Source of the DNA: Scatophagus argus
Lineage: Eukaryota > Chordata > Actinopteri > Scatophagidae
Reading direction: 5' to 3'
NCBI RefSeq assembly: GCF_020382885.2
Contig: NC_058504.1
Location: forward strand, 14,891,019 to 14,955,018
DNA length: 64,000 nt
Shown: piece after piece, positions 28,721-41,320 of the stretch
How the letters are laid out: every line of letters starts with the position of its first letter
Position numbering within the stretch: the stretch's first letter is position 1
Program-made: the position numbers and the translations under genes
The notes under the pieces: model-generated
Database searches by the model: none
What the model saw: only the letters and a program-made list of their open reading frames with translations
Told to the model about the DNA's origin: nothing

Positions 28721-29141
28721 AGCTGTAGTTTGTCTTGTTTTTCTCTTTGAAGCAGTAGGCTCGCAGTCAACAGGTTGCAAGAGATGCTGATGCTTTTTGG
28801 ATTGCAGGAGTATCTGCCTTATATAGTCCAGGACTCACAATGGCTGCTGATACTGACCTGGGAGGAACAGGGAAGCACAGCCATACATGTGACTAAATGG
28901 TATCAGGTTAGGTGGAGGAGTTTCCACAGTGGCCATCATCATCATTATTGTCATAACCAGCATCACTTTCCTCAGGAGCAGAGGAGGAAGGAGTGGTTGC
29001 TGCAACCTCTCAGGTTGCAGGATAGTGTGGGGGAATTTTCATGGACTCCTCCTACTCCCAACCTATTTATGACAAACATTCATCCCTGCTTCAGAACATC
29101 ACAGTTTATCAACAGTTCATCCGTCTGTGCGTCTTCACCAG
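28721..29141. promoter_or_regulatory. Divergent promoter of acod1 (-) and the AceTr-YrdC gene A (+)
   Basis: On the minus strand TATATAAGG (28817-28825) lies about 97 bases from the acod1 ATG. On the plus strand a TATA-like TATTTAT (29064-29070) precedes a presumed untranslated exon that ends at a strong donor, CACCAG|GTAAGA (29141). Gene A then resumes at the acceptor at 29939-29940. Between the two boxes are a 13-bp palindrome GGTTGCTGCAACC (28995-29007), resembling a C/EBP-type site, and GGGAATTTTC (29031-29040), a near match to an NF-kB site. Motif spacing is read directly; binding and shared control are inferred. Confidence 0.55.
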
Positions 29142-29964
29142 GTAAGACTTGTTTTTCTTTTGCTTCATTAATAACCTGCACGAAGACTTCATTAAATATA
29201 GCGTTTAAAATGCTACATAATGAACAGATGGTAATGACATGCTTTTAACTTTTTCTAAATATAGTCAGCTGAAAGATTCGCTGTGGCAGAGCAAATAATT
29301 ACTATTTCAAGTTATTTATGGTCTTAACTGGGAATACAACTCTGAAATATATCATGTGTCAATGAAGCATGAACATATATTAAATTACAAAAAAGCAAAA
29401 AAGCGAAATAAAAATATAAAAGATTCCTGTCTTTTGAGATAATATCAGTCTGTGGATAAAGTGTTGACTTCAGCTGACACCTGCTGCTGTGTAGTCATAG
29501 AGGAGGAAGGCTGAATACAGCTACTCTGCTGTAACTCTTGCTACTGTTGATCAGCTCACTTATCACTGGGCAAGGTCAAAGATTCTCAGGCTTCCCTGAT
29601 AATGTTTAGGGAGATAAGAAAGAAAAAAGTACGCGAGTAGAACTTGACCTAACTGAGTTTATAGGGCTTAATATTTTGTCGCATATGCTTTATGTTATAT
29701 TTATGTCACTTAAAAGTAATCTAATTTGCTTTTAGCCCTTTTTAACTTGTTTTGTACAATGCTCTGCAAATAGAAGACATTAAGGCACTTTGTTCTGTGT
29801 GGTTAGCTTCTCTGAGGTTTTTAAGAAGTCCAGTTGTGCTTTCCAACCGCAGACAACAATCACCTCTTCTGTGTAACTTAGAGGGGTGTGTATATATATA
29901 TGTTCATGAATTGTCTGTGTCATTTATTTTATTGCTTCAGTCATCTGCCAACAACAAAGACACC

Positions 29965-32900
29965 ATGACAACATTAGATGGGTTTCCAGCCAGTTTTTAT
30001 GGTGAACCAGGAGTGTTAGGAATATTATCCAACGGGATCAGTGCATTCCTTGTACTTCTACAGAACTTCAATACTGCACACACTGGCGATGCACCAGTGG
30101 GAGTGGCTAACATACTTCAAGGTATGACCTTAAGAAAATCTTTTAAAATCATATAATAAAATGCAATATGCTCATTTATAGTCATTTCAATTTCATGTTT
30201 TTTTTTTGTTTTTTTTGTTTTGTTTTTCAAATAGGTGTTCATCTGATCCTGATTGGTGGTATATGCCAGCTGGTGGCTGGCTTGCTCTCCTTTAGAAAAT
30301 ATGATCATCTGAGTGGCACTGCCTTTGTTGGCTATGCTGCTCTGTGGGGCAGTTATGGTGCCACCCGTATCTTCTTTGGTGCATTAGCCGAAACTCCTAC
30401 AACAGCACTTATGCAATATCATAATACATCAGTATCAGTAATGAACAGCTCATACTTGTCCACCAGCATGACGAGCAACATATCTTCAAATGCCACCACA
30501 GCGATCCCAGTTTGGTATTTATACCTGTCCATAAAAGAGTCGGCAATCGCTGGTCTGGTTCCCTATGTCCTCCTGTCCTTTCTCCTTGCCTTCTGCTCTG
30601 CCACAGTCAATTATATCATGCCTTTTGTCTTTGGAGCCATCACAGCCACATTAATTTTTGAAGCAGTGGCTCTGATAGCGAGTTCCTGGGCTCTTGTGAT
30701 CTCTGGGATTCTGGAGTTAGTTATCCTGATTTTTGCTATTTATGGTTCAGCTACACTGCTTGTCAAAGGTCTGACTCAACGTCTAGTCCTCAAAGGCTTC
30801 GGTACCCCTCTCTTTAATGTTCTCCTGCTAGGGACCGCCAACTCAGCAAGCGCTCAGAGCATTGGCCAAGAGAAGAAGAAAAACACAAAATATGCAGAGC
30901 CCATGGCCTTGGGTTTCTTCTGTGACACTATTGCCCCCTTTATCTTTGCATTCTACAGCTTTGGGTACATGAAGTCCTTTGCGTTAGGAGCTACATGGGT
31001 CTCAATCGTCATAGCCGCCCAACTCTTGTCCAGCTACTATGCCTATATGCGTCAAGATTGCTACCACACCACTAAGTTTGGTCTTCATGCCACATATTGG
31101 CTGATCAAGGCTTGGGATGAGTTTGTGTTATCTGCTCTGGTTGTGGAGCACAGTAACATAGCCTCAGGGAGGGAAGCAATGGTGGGAGACTGGTTCTTTG
31201 TGGCAGCAGGATTGGTGCTCTGCATAGGAAGCCTGAACACAGATGTCTTAGAATTGATCCACAACATGCTGTTTGTCCTGCTCACAGTTTCAACAGTCCC
31301 CCAGATCCCTCTCCAGGGATACTACATCTTTTTTGGTATAGCGTGCGCCTTGTTCACGGCAGTCTCCCTGTATGGTACCTTCTCACGTCTTATCAACACC
31401 ATAGCAGAGAAGTCCCTAATCCCTGTAGGTCCACAGCCCATTTCCACAGACCGGTTGAAGAACGCTTTGAGCTGCAGCAGGGCCCGGGAGGGAGACCAGG
31501 AGAAGCTCCTCCAAACTGAACAGGCTTCAGACGCCCTGTTCTACCTTTCAAATGGGGTTGCAGCTCTCTCAGCTCTTCATACAAGTTTATCCAGTTTAAA
31601 TCTTGCCTTCCTTCATCTGACGGTCCCTTGGGTCTTTATCTCTGGAACCATCATCCAGGCCTACGTCAGTCGGCTGCAAGTCACAGGAGGTGCCCGTTTT
31701 GGGTCAGTCCTCTCCTCCATTTATGTGGTGGTTTGGGCAACCTGGACCTGGTTTAGATTTGCAGGTATGTCAGTACAAACATGTTTAAATAGACACTGTT
31801 CATACTGAATTACGCAAAATGTGGATCCAGTGTGTTTCTTTTCTAGGTAAACTGCTTGAGCTTTCCACAGAGGCAGCGTATGGTTTTACAGCAGGAGCCA
31901 TTGCTTTCCTGGTCATGAATGCTTTCCTTATGTTGATTGGTAAGGTTGACAGGATTATTGTTTTATAGATGAATTCATTAATGAATTTGTTTGTGTTTAA
32001 GCTTGTTTTCATTCCTCCACTGTTTATGTCAGCTGCCTATCGGAACCTGGTTATGCTGTGTCTAACAGTGGTCATGGAGGTTGTTCTGGTCTGTTTCCTG
32101 CTTTCCACTCTGCAGCGACTGCCATATAAACTGGAAAGTAAGTGCAGACAAGCCTCATTATGAACTTTTTTTTTCAAATCTAGAAATAAACTTATATTAA
32201 AATCATATCTGTAAATGAATCCAATTAGTTATTGAAACATTGTGACAAATTTTCTCTCCAGTGGCCATGCTTGCATTACTTTCAATAATTTGCATATATG
32301 GAGTTCTGGCATCACTGGTGAACTGCATCTTTTCACAAACACTCCTTCCAATGGGCCCTCCCTTAATAAAGGTAACTGGTTAGACTCCATTTGCATTGAT
32401 CTGCCAATTCTATAATGGTCCATCATAATCCATCCTCTTCATTTCGTGAAAATTTTCCTCCCTCTGTGGCTCAGGTGCAAGTGAAGCGGGACTCTGCTGT
32501 AGAGTTACCATGTCCTGCAGTTAATTCACGACTCACCAGTAGTCTCCTGAAGATTGCTGGCCTTCTGGGGGAAGGAGGAGTGTGTGGTATTCCCACAGAC
32601 ACTGTTTATGCCCTGGCTGCATCGTGCAAGAATCCTCAAGCAATAGAGAAAATTTACAATATTAAAGTAAGAATGAAAAATAAACCAGAAATGTAATATG
32701 AAATTGATGATTAAATCTAATTTCATCACATTGTCTTTGATGACATGTTATCTTTGACATTATCCAGGACAGACCAGCAGAGAAGCCCATCTGCATTTGC
32801 ATCTCTAATGTTGAGCAGCTGGTAGCAGCAAAGCCTCCTTTCAGTCCTTTGCTTTGGGAGTTTATGAGGAATGTGTATCCAGGAGGAATCAGCTGCATTG

Positions 32901-33651
32901 TGAGCAAAGGAGACTGGCTGCTTAAACTTGGTAAATTGTACAGAGCAGCTTAAATGTAACGTTACTAGATTCTGTTTCAGCTTATTTTAAAGAAATACCA
33001 ATAATCTGTATTCACCACACCTTTATATTTATTTCATGTAGGTGTGGGACCAGCTTATGATCGTGTTGGTACCAAGGATAGCATCATGATCCGTGTGCCT
33101 GACCATACGGTGACCAGCCACCTATGTGACATCACTGGACCCCTCGCCATCACCTCAGCAAATCCCAGTGGAGAAGCAGACAGCACCCACCACAGCATGG
33201 TCATCAAGTAAGTCATCTCTTCAAGCTTCATGATTCAATTTGGAGAGATTTATACATTGTACGAATTGCACAGTGCCAAGTTGCTTGTGAGTTTCATTTG
33301 TCAGTATATAGACAATGTAAGTATATTGCTTATGGGGATCAACTACACACACATTCACTCACACACCCTGTCTTTATTGACACAGTCGACTGGGACACAA
33401 GATCCAAGGAGTTCTCTGTGATGGGGTATCAAATCAAGTTGTTGCTTCCACTGTGGTCAACTGCCTGAAAATTGATGAAGGTAAAATTCAAAACTATTCC
33501 CACTACATTCTCTCTCTTTTGTGTGTTTTAAAAGGCTCTTTCTAATTGAAAAACTCTTTTGGCAGGGACCATCACTATTGTGAGGGAAGGCTGTGTCCCT
33601 GCAGTAAAAGTCCGACAGATCTTTGACAGAGTGAAAAGCACCATGGTGTGA
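29965..33651 (+). CDS. Fusion A: three AceTr-like membrane units plus YrdC domain
   Basis: I know no characterised vertebrate protein of this kind. Exons 29965-30121, 30235-31764, 31847-31939, 32033-32137, 32262-32371, 32475-32666, 32768-32930, 33042-33207, 33386-33480 and 33566-33651 give 898 residues. Residues about 10-245, 270-455 and 483-665 are three multi-pass units resembling the acetate/succinate transporter family (SatP/YaaH, FUN34). Unit 1 has GGICQLVAGLLSFRK then GTAFVGYAALW; a helix glutamine recurs at 64, 315 and 527; units close with SLIPVGPQP and TLLPMGPPL, like SatP's terminal LPIG. Residues about 680-898 are YrdC/Sua5-like: PTDTVY (705-710), KDRPAEKP (Lys729, Arg731), PGGIS, IRVPDH, TSANPSG (Ser822, Asn824) and ASTVV. 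A loop at 115-140 has four N-glycosylation sequons, favouring the plasma membrane or secretory route over mitochondria. Expected roles: carboxylate transport and threonylcarbamoyl-AMP-type chemistry, neither proven. Confidence 0.85.
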
Positions 33652-35199
33652 TTTTCTTGCACCTCATTTCTCTCCTTCAGAGAGTCTCGTCATACCCGGC
33701 TCCCAGCAAGATCAGCTTCTTCGGCTCCTTCATTTTTATTCAACAATGACAGGGATGTTTTTGAACAATATGAAAAATTGAATATAAAAACAAACAAAAT
33801 TCTGGAATTCACTGCTCAGTAATTATTTTATTTATTGTGGGCAAGAAGTTAGCGCTGTTAGAGCTGGAGTTTTGTTTGTTTTGGTCCCTTCCGATGTTCA
33901 CATTTTGAAGTAGTGCACACTTCTATTATTGTTCGCAAAAACACAGTAAAAGCTAGAGTAAAGTTGGTTGCATATGTGTGTAACTGTGGATGTTTTGGCA
34001 ACTGTTACAATAACATAACCAAAAACAAAACAGTACTCTTATTTATGTTAGTTAACTGAATATTAAAATATCTTCACGAAATGACTGTTATAAATTGTTA
34101 ATGGTTCAAAAATATCTGTTTATATATTTAAAACAAATGTTGATGTGGATTTTCACACTAATTTTCAGGGTGAAATAATCAAACTTCTCTCCTCTCACTG
34201 TATATATTTTTGAGTTATCTTGTGCTGAATAAATCTATGAAAATAAACAATGAATTTGAGTGATGTAATATTTGTGTCCTGAAAGTGGAAAAAAAAAAAA
34301 AAAAACCCAAGGAGAAAATGATCTAATTCTACTCAAATTATCTGTTTGGGCAAGAAATCTTTAAATAAGTTGTTTCCAGTCTAGAAATAAATAGATTCAT
34401 AAGTGTCTAAAGGTTTGAGATAAATAAAAATGCTGTTATTTTAGCTTCACATTAGTTGATATCAAACTTGCCACAGCACAGTAGTAAGTGAAATACACTG
34501 AATATTGCCGCTATGTTCTACATCTTGATTCAGTGGTTTTTCCATTCTGTTCTATTTAAGCACAATGTCATAAAAACATCTTAAAATGAAACCAATGAGA
34601 CACTGAAATGTTGTACAGGAAACACAAGTCATGGTGCCTTTGTTAATGTTGTGATTTTAAATGAAAAGGACAATTTTTGTTTATACAGCAATGCTTTGAA
34701 CTAAATGCTAACATGTGCACAATAATTTTTAGGTATAGTATTTACCAAGTCCATCATCTTCATTTTGCATGTCGGAACGGTAACATTTGTTAATTAGCAA
34801 CACAAAGTAGAGCTGTGGCTGATGACATTAGTTTTTGCAAGTATTTGATCAAATACTGCTGTCATGGACTGACTGACAGCCAAGTACAATGTTGACAGCT
34901 GACATAAGTTACAAATCAATTTGCGTTAATATGTGATCTCATTGTGCTCATTTGCTGGCTTCCAAGGGTCAGATAAGGTGCTGCAATCCTGAGACAGCTT
35001 ATGGTCATTGTATTTTCTTTTTAAGGTGCAGTCACATGAAAATTCTATATTGTACAGGAATTCTTTTGTATAGGAACTTTTAGGTCTCCTGTGACAGATT
35101 TGTGTTTCACGATAATGGTATGCTGGATCAAATCTCCTCTTTTGACCATTGAATTGGGAGTGGTGTATTTTCAAAGTTGGGTAAAGTTACTTACTTAAG
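33652..35199 (+). other. 3' UTR of fusion A and spacer, with polyadenylation signals
   Basis: Two AATAAA hexamers at 34228-34233 and 34242-34247 mark the probable mRNA end, about 580 bases after the stop. The rest is AT-rich and shows no gene. Confidence 0.6.
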
Positions 35200-36977
35200 G
35201 AATTTCCATAAATAGCTGAATGTGTGAGGAAACAAGAGATGAAACTAGTAAAATGCTCAGTGGTGTTTTGCTGGCAGTGAAACACTCCAAAATGCAGTAT
35301 GAAAATGTAACAGCTGATTGGACAGTGAATATACACATAAAATAAAAATACTGTTGTCAGAGTTTACAGTCTGCGACTCAGGGCATGAATGTCTTCTCCT
35401 CATGCTCCACAGGTTGTTAGTCACTGGGGCCAGTGTGCACAGGGCACACTGCAGTCTGATGTTCAGAGAGTATGTTTACTTCTTAAGAGAGGAAATAATG
35501 AAAAAACATTCCCAGAAAATCCACTAAATCCAGTAATACATTTGGAAGGGCCTTTATTGACAAAGAAGGAGGAAATAACAATGTTTCAAAGAGGAATGAA
35601 AGTGGTTTCACCAAAAGGAGATAGTCTTTGGTTTCATTATTGCAGCTGTTTCTTCTGGTAACACCGGACTGATCTTGATAATTACCTATCTGTGACAAAA
35701 CAAACTTGTTTTCCACATCTCTATAACCATAATCCTGACTCTCCTTTTACAACCTCAGGTTTGGCATCATGGCTGTGACCCTCTTGGTTTAAGGACCTGA
35801 CAGTGGAAACAATTATTAGATGTCACTTTAAAAAAAAAAAAAAAAAGAAGTTCAACACGACTTAATAAGACTTAGTGAAAGATGAGGGTGTAATACAACA
35901 GTATGTACATTCAGTATCCTTGAAGTTTCCTTTTTTGGAATCAGAACACAGAAACCTTTTGTTGGAAAACATCCCTGTGTCTTTCAACAAAAAGGTTCTT
36001 TGTTGAAAGACGTCAGGGTGTCTCTAACAATAAGTAAACATCCTTGTATCATCCTTTTGTTATTCTTCAAATACAGTATGACGCCATTCAGGCGTCAGGT
36101 ATCACCACTTCAGTATCTCAATGGTGTCATACATGCACTGAAAAACATATCACTGGGATTTTACATTTAAAAAAAAAAAGTCTTTTCTTGTGAGTTTCTT
36201 TTCTTAATGAGTAACTCATTACCAGGATTAGTCAGGTGCTATTGAACACACATTCGAGCATCTTATGGTTGATATGGGGACCAATAGTTTTTTCCCTTTC
36301 CAAAGGTTCACAAGGCTTCCAATGATAGAAAATTTCATATAAATAGCAACATTATAAGCAAAAATAATTTTCATGCACTTCCTGAGGGAGGATAAGGCTA
36401 AGTATAGTCATGCAGAAAATAAGATGCTCAGTGATGTTTTGGTGACAGTGCAACACACCCCACAACGCCCACAACGCAGTATTAAAATGTGAGTGCTGGT
36501 TGCACGGTCAGCATATACACAAATATTTATACATCAATTTCTTGCGGTCTTCACTCACACCGCAGACAATGTTACATACGGTACAAATATTATGTTTCTG
36601 ATACATCTTCTTTAAAGATCAGGGCGTGATACAACAATATGTACATTCGGTTTCTCACAAGTCACTGGGATTTTCCCCGTTAAAAGGGTAAATATAGGAC
36701 GGTGATGAAATAGAAGCTGCTGTTCTACTCATTACCAGTAAAGATTTAGTTGCTTGCTATTGAACACACTTTAGAGGGTCATATGGTTCATATGGTGACC
36801 TCTTCACTTCTTTACATACAAATATTTACACATCACACTGTGTTCCAATGAGGAGGTTTCTGCAAAAGTAAATAGTCTCCATAATTGTAGGTGTTTTATT
36901 AGGTAACACCCGACAGTCAGATTAGTGTTGATTTGCATTTGTGACACACCTGTTTTAAACATCTCTATGTATAACCA

Positions 36978-37015
36978 TAAGATAAGATAAGATAAGATAA
37001 AAAAAATAAGATAAT
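36978..37015. repeat. (GATAA)n run
   Basis: Four GATAA units, then an A-run and one more partial unit, directly before 'atcctttattag'. A shorter version recurs near 38,574-38,592 in the next array unit. Such pentamer tails often mark the end of a retroposed element; that reading is inference. Confidence 0.7.
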
Positions 37016-37074
37016 CCTTTATTAGTCTAGCAGTGGAGACTGACTTTTTAAATTGTAATAATGATAAAAGTATG

Positions 37075-37210
37075 TGGCGTGGTGGTGCAGTGGTAGGCAC
37101 TGTTGCCTCATAGTAAGAGGGTTCCAGGTTCAAATCCCAGTCTGGGCCCTTCTATGTGGAGTTTGCATGTTCTCCCTGTGCCTGCGTGGTTTCTCTGGCT
37201 TCCTCAAAAC
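37075..37210 (+). repeat. tRNA-headed SINE fragment (V-SINE/DANA-like)
   Basis: Begins with a tRNA-like A-box region (GGTGGTGCAGTGGTAGGCAC), continues with a B box (GGTTCAAATCC) and then the typical 'tatgtggagtttgcatgttctccctgtg' type of body, shortened here. A second, longer relative lies near 61,005. It interrupts a repeat-array unit, since the flanking sequence is continuous in the next unit. Confidence 0.7.
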
Positions 37211-40200
37211 ATTATTAGATGTCACTTAAACAAAAAATGAAAGAAAGAAAAGTTCAACATGTTTCTCCAAGCAAGTCAGTAAAAAATGTTATTTTGAAAT
37301 TAAAGAGAGAGGAAAATGTTGACACAATATATAATTACCTTTTGTGATCTCATCATTAATGTGTTATTTAATTGCTTTAATAACAGAAATCCTCAGTCAT
37401 ATCATTTCTATACTCAATCAAAAAACTCATTCTTACAGAAAGATTTTCATCAATCGATTTGTCTATTTAAATGTGCCCACCCCATAAGAGCTTTGTTTTA
37501 CGTTGCAAATTCCTCCTGAGAATAAAATGTAAAGCAGACAGAGAAGACATTTACAGAAACATCTCTTGACCAAGAACAGCTGTGTGTTCATTTTTTGGTC
37601 TGTATTTCCTCTGGTAACTGAAGCAGCTGGTCCCACAGCCAAACTATTGCACATTTCAGATAAACAGAACAAACATTAAAGATGCAAATGAACTCATACT
37701 CCAAAAGATCCCCATTAATCCAGTCAAGGGCTTTGTGCAAATCAACAAAACAAGTGGACATGATTTCTTGCAGTCTCAGCCACACTGCAGACGATGTGGC
37801 ATAAGGAAGAAATATAATGTTTCTGATAAATCACTTTAAAACTTTTTGAAAGATGAGGGCGTAATACAACAGTACGTACATTCAGTATCCTTGAAGTTTC
37901 CTTCTTTGAAATCAGAACACGGAAAACTTTTGTTGAAAGAAAACACTTTCCTGACAATGGGATGTCTCTAACGTTAAGGAAATATCCTTGTATCTTCCTT
38001 ATGCTGTTCTTCAAAATACAGTATAACGACGTTCAGGTGTCAGGTATCGTCACTCCGGTATCTCAATGGTGTCATACCTGCACTGACAAACATATCACTG
38101 GGACTTTACCTTTTTAAAGGAAAAATCTTTTCTTGTGATGAAACAGAGGCTGCTGCTCTTAATGAGTAATTCATTACCAGGAAATAGTCAAGTACTATTG
38201 AAAACACTTTAGAGCATCTTGTGATTGATATGGTGACCAACACTTTTTTTCCTTTCCAAAGGTTCACAAGGCTTCCAATGATGGATAATCTCATATAAAT
38301 AGCAACATCATAAACAAAAATAATTTTCATGCACTTTGGGAGAGAGGTTAAGGCCGGACGGTCAGCAAAGACTTTACTTTTACTTCTTTAACTGTGCATA
38401 CAAATATTTGCACATCAAACTGTGTTCCATGGAGGAGGTTTCAGCAAAAGTAAATAGTCTTTATAATTGTAGGTGTCTCTTCAGGTAACACCCAAGACAC
38501 CCAGATTAATGTTGATTATCATCTATCTGTGACACACCTGTTTTACACGTCTCTATATATAACCATAACATACGATAAGATAAGAAAAGATAGTCCTTTA
38601 TTAGTCTAGCAGTGGAGACTTACTTTTTAAATTGTAATAATGATATGAGTGGAATTGATCAACCACTAATCAACATCTTACTCACCGCCTTAAAGTCAGT
38701 TTATCAACATTACAGACAGGGCTATGCTAATAACCTTGAAATGAATTATGTGAATTTAGATGAGAGATAATAATAGTGGACAAAGCTACCATGAAGTCAT
38801 CTTTAGGTGGGAAGACTACCATTTTGAAGCCTCAGGTTTGGCATTAGGACTGTTACAATTCTGGCTTGTTGCAGCCAGAAGTGAAGTGACAGTGGACACT
38901 AATAGTCATTAGATACCACTTTAAAAAGAAAAAAAAATCAACATGTCAACATGTTTCTCCAAGCAAGTCAGTAAACAATGTTATTTTGAACTTAAAGAGA
39001 GATGAAAACTTTGACACAATATATAATTACCTTTTGTGATCTCATCATTATGTATACTGTGTTATTTAGTTGCTTTAATAACAGAAATCCTCAGTCATAT
39101 CATTTCTATACTTAATCAAAAACTCATTCTTGTCGGAAGATTTTGGTCAATCAGTTTTTCTATTTAAATATCCTGGCACTTAAATAACTGCCCACCCCAT
39201 ATGAGCTATATCTTACAATGCAAAATTTTCCAGAAAACATTTCATTAAAGACACTTTAAGATATTTGTAAGAAGTAGTGCACTTCAAGGGATTTGACCCA
39301 GTTTTCAGTATTTATAGTCTCTGCTTACAGCATCATAGACTCATAATATACAGTGTCTTATAAATGAATATCTTTCTCTGCAAACAACACAATGTCATCA
39401 ATGTAAAACAAAAGACTACAGTTCATACCTTCAGTCAATAGGAAGAAATATGTTTCTGATACATCACTTTAAGACTTTCTGAAAGATGAAGGCATAATAC
39501 AACAGTATGTACATTTGGTATCCTTGAAGTTTCCTTCTTTGAAATCGGAACACTGAAACCCTTTGTTGAAGGAAATCAATTTCCTGACATTGGGATGTTT
39601 CTACCAATAAGGAAATATCCTTGTGTTTTCCTTGTGCTTTTCTTCAAATCCAGTATGACGCCATTCAGGTGTAAGGTGTCACCACCCAGGTGTCTCAAGG
39701 GTGTCATACCTGCACTGACAAACATATCACTGGGATTTTACCTTTTTAAAGGTGTGATGAAACAGAGGCTGCTGCTCTTAATCAGTAATTCATTACCAGG
39801 AAACATTTAGTCAGGTGATACTGAAAACACTTTAGAGCATCTTATGGTTGATATGGTAACCAACAGTTTTTTCCATTGTCACCTGCGCTGACAAACATAT
39901 CATTGAAATAATTTCGATATATAATATCGGTATATTTGTGTACCCCAAGAAAGCTACTTAGGACTCTGGACAGCATCTGCCTTTCACAGCAGGTTTTACT
40001 GTTTACTGTCTCTGTTTACTGCACAATACATTCATAATATACAGCATCTTGTAAATTAATCTCTTTCTCTGCAAACAAAACAATATCATCAACTTAGCAG
40101 AAAAGTTAATTAAAGTTCACTAAAGAAATATCTTCAGTCATTATTCTAGATCAGTTTGATTTTTTCTGTGTGTTTGGGCAAATCATTTGCACGGAGGGCA

Positions 40201-41320
40201 AATAAAATGAGGCCTGGGATTTCCCTGCTTCATACCAAATAGAGTAGCAAGCAAGTCCTATAATGATTCAACTTTAAACATGCCACTGGGGCTTTATGCA
40301 TTAATGGCATTATAAAACATGAATGCCAGAGCAAATTCACGGCTTTCCTAAAACCAGCAAGTGGACGTGATTTCTTGCAGTCATACTCACACTGCAGACA
40401 ATGTGCAATAAGGCAAAAATATTATTTGATTGATTTGATTACTTATGATACATCACTTTAAGACATCTTGAAAGATGAGAATGTAATTTCACACTATGTA
40501 CATTTGATAACCTTGAACGTTCCTTCTTTGAAATAAGAACACGGAAACCTTTTGATGCACACGTATTTCTTTATACGTGTGCTGACAAACATATCAGTGG
40601 TGTTTTCCCTTTTAAAAGAATAAATACAGGCTTGCTATGAAACAGAAGCTGCTGCTCTTAATGAGTAACTCATTACTAGGAAACATGCATTCAGGTGCTA
40701 CTGAACACCCTTAGGAGCATTGTATAGTTGATATGGGGACCATTTCACGCCTTTCATTTTCCACACAAATATTGACAGTTACAGTTACATATCAGTGTCC
40801 AATGCTGACATACTGTATCTGTGACACACCAGGGCGTGGGCACACCATCTCTATGCATAACCATGATTCTGACTTTATTTCTGAATTGTAATAATGATGT
40901 CATCTTATGAACACTGCAGACAGGACTAATAACCTTAAAAATAATTTTGTGAATTTAGATTATAGACTATATAATAAATAGTGGATGTGCCGACATTTTG
41001 GCTTTTTGGAGCCAGAAGTGACAGTGGAAACTGACAATTATTATATTTCTCCCATCAAGCCAACAAAAAGTGTTTGAAATTAATGAGAGGGCAAAATGTT
41101 TACACAATAAATAATTACTTTTTTGTGTTCTCAACATAATATGTACTGTGTTGTTTAGTTGCTTTAATAACAGAAATCCTCAGTCATATCATTTCTGTAC
41201 TTAATCAAAAACTCATTCTTGTAGGAAGATTTTGGTCAATCAGTTTTTCTATTTTTTACTTAAATAACCGCTCACCCCATATGAGCTATATCTTACAATG
41301 CTTGCTTTAATATCAGAAAT

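Larger units (their letters stand above)
35200..41320. repeat. Local array of diverged repeat units of about 1.6 kb
   Basis: Several blocks recur in the same order. One (beginning like 'gatgagggtgtaatacaac') occurs near 35,882, 36,616 (partial), 37,850, 39,484 and 40,472; the two clearest copies are about 1.63 kb apart. A second ('tatggttgatatgg') recurs near 36,265, 36,785, 38,220, 39,840 and 40,728. A third ('tttctccaagcaagtcag') occurs near 37,260 and 38,950, with a weaker copy near 41,045. Copies differ by many substitutions and indels. No unit codes for protein. The array fills most of the gap between the two tail-to-tail fusion genes. Family unknown; it may be local duplication of one decayed element. 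Confidence 0.8.

Noticed and set aside
28775-29248. A 157-codon open frame on the plus strand over the acod1 upstream region
   Set aside because: It has no family resemblance, overlaps the divergent promoter elements and a splice donor, and has low-complexity His-rich parts. Treated as chance.
37085-37157. A tRNA-like sequence with A and B boxes
   Set aside because: It runs straight into a SINE body and does not fold into a clear cloverleaf with an acceptor stem, so it is a SINE head and not a tRNA gene.
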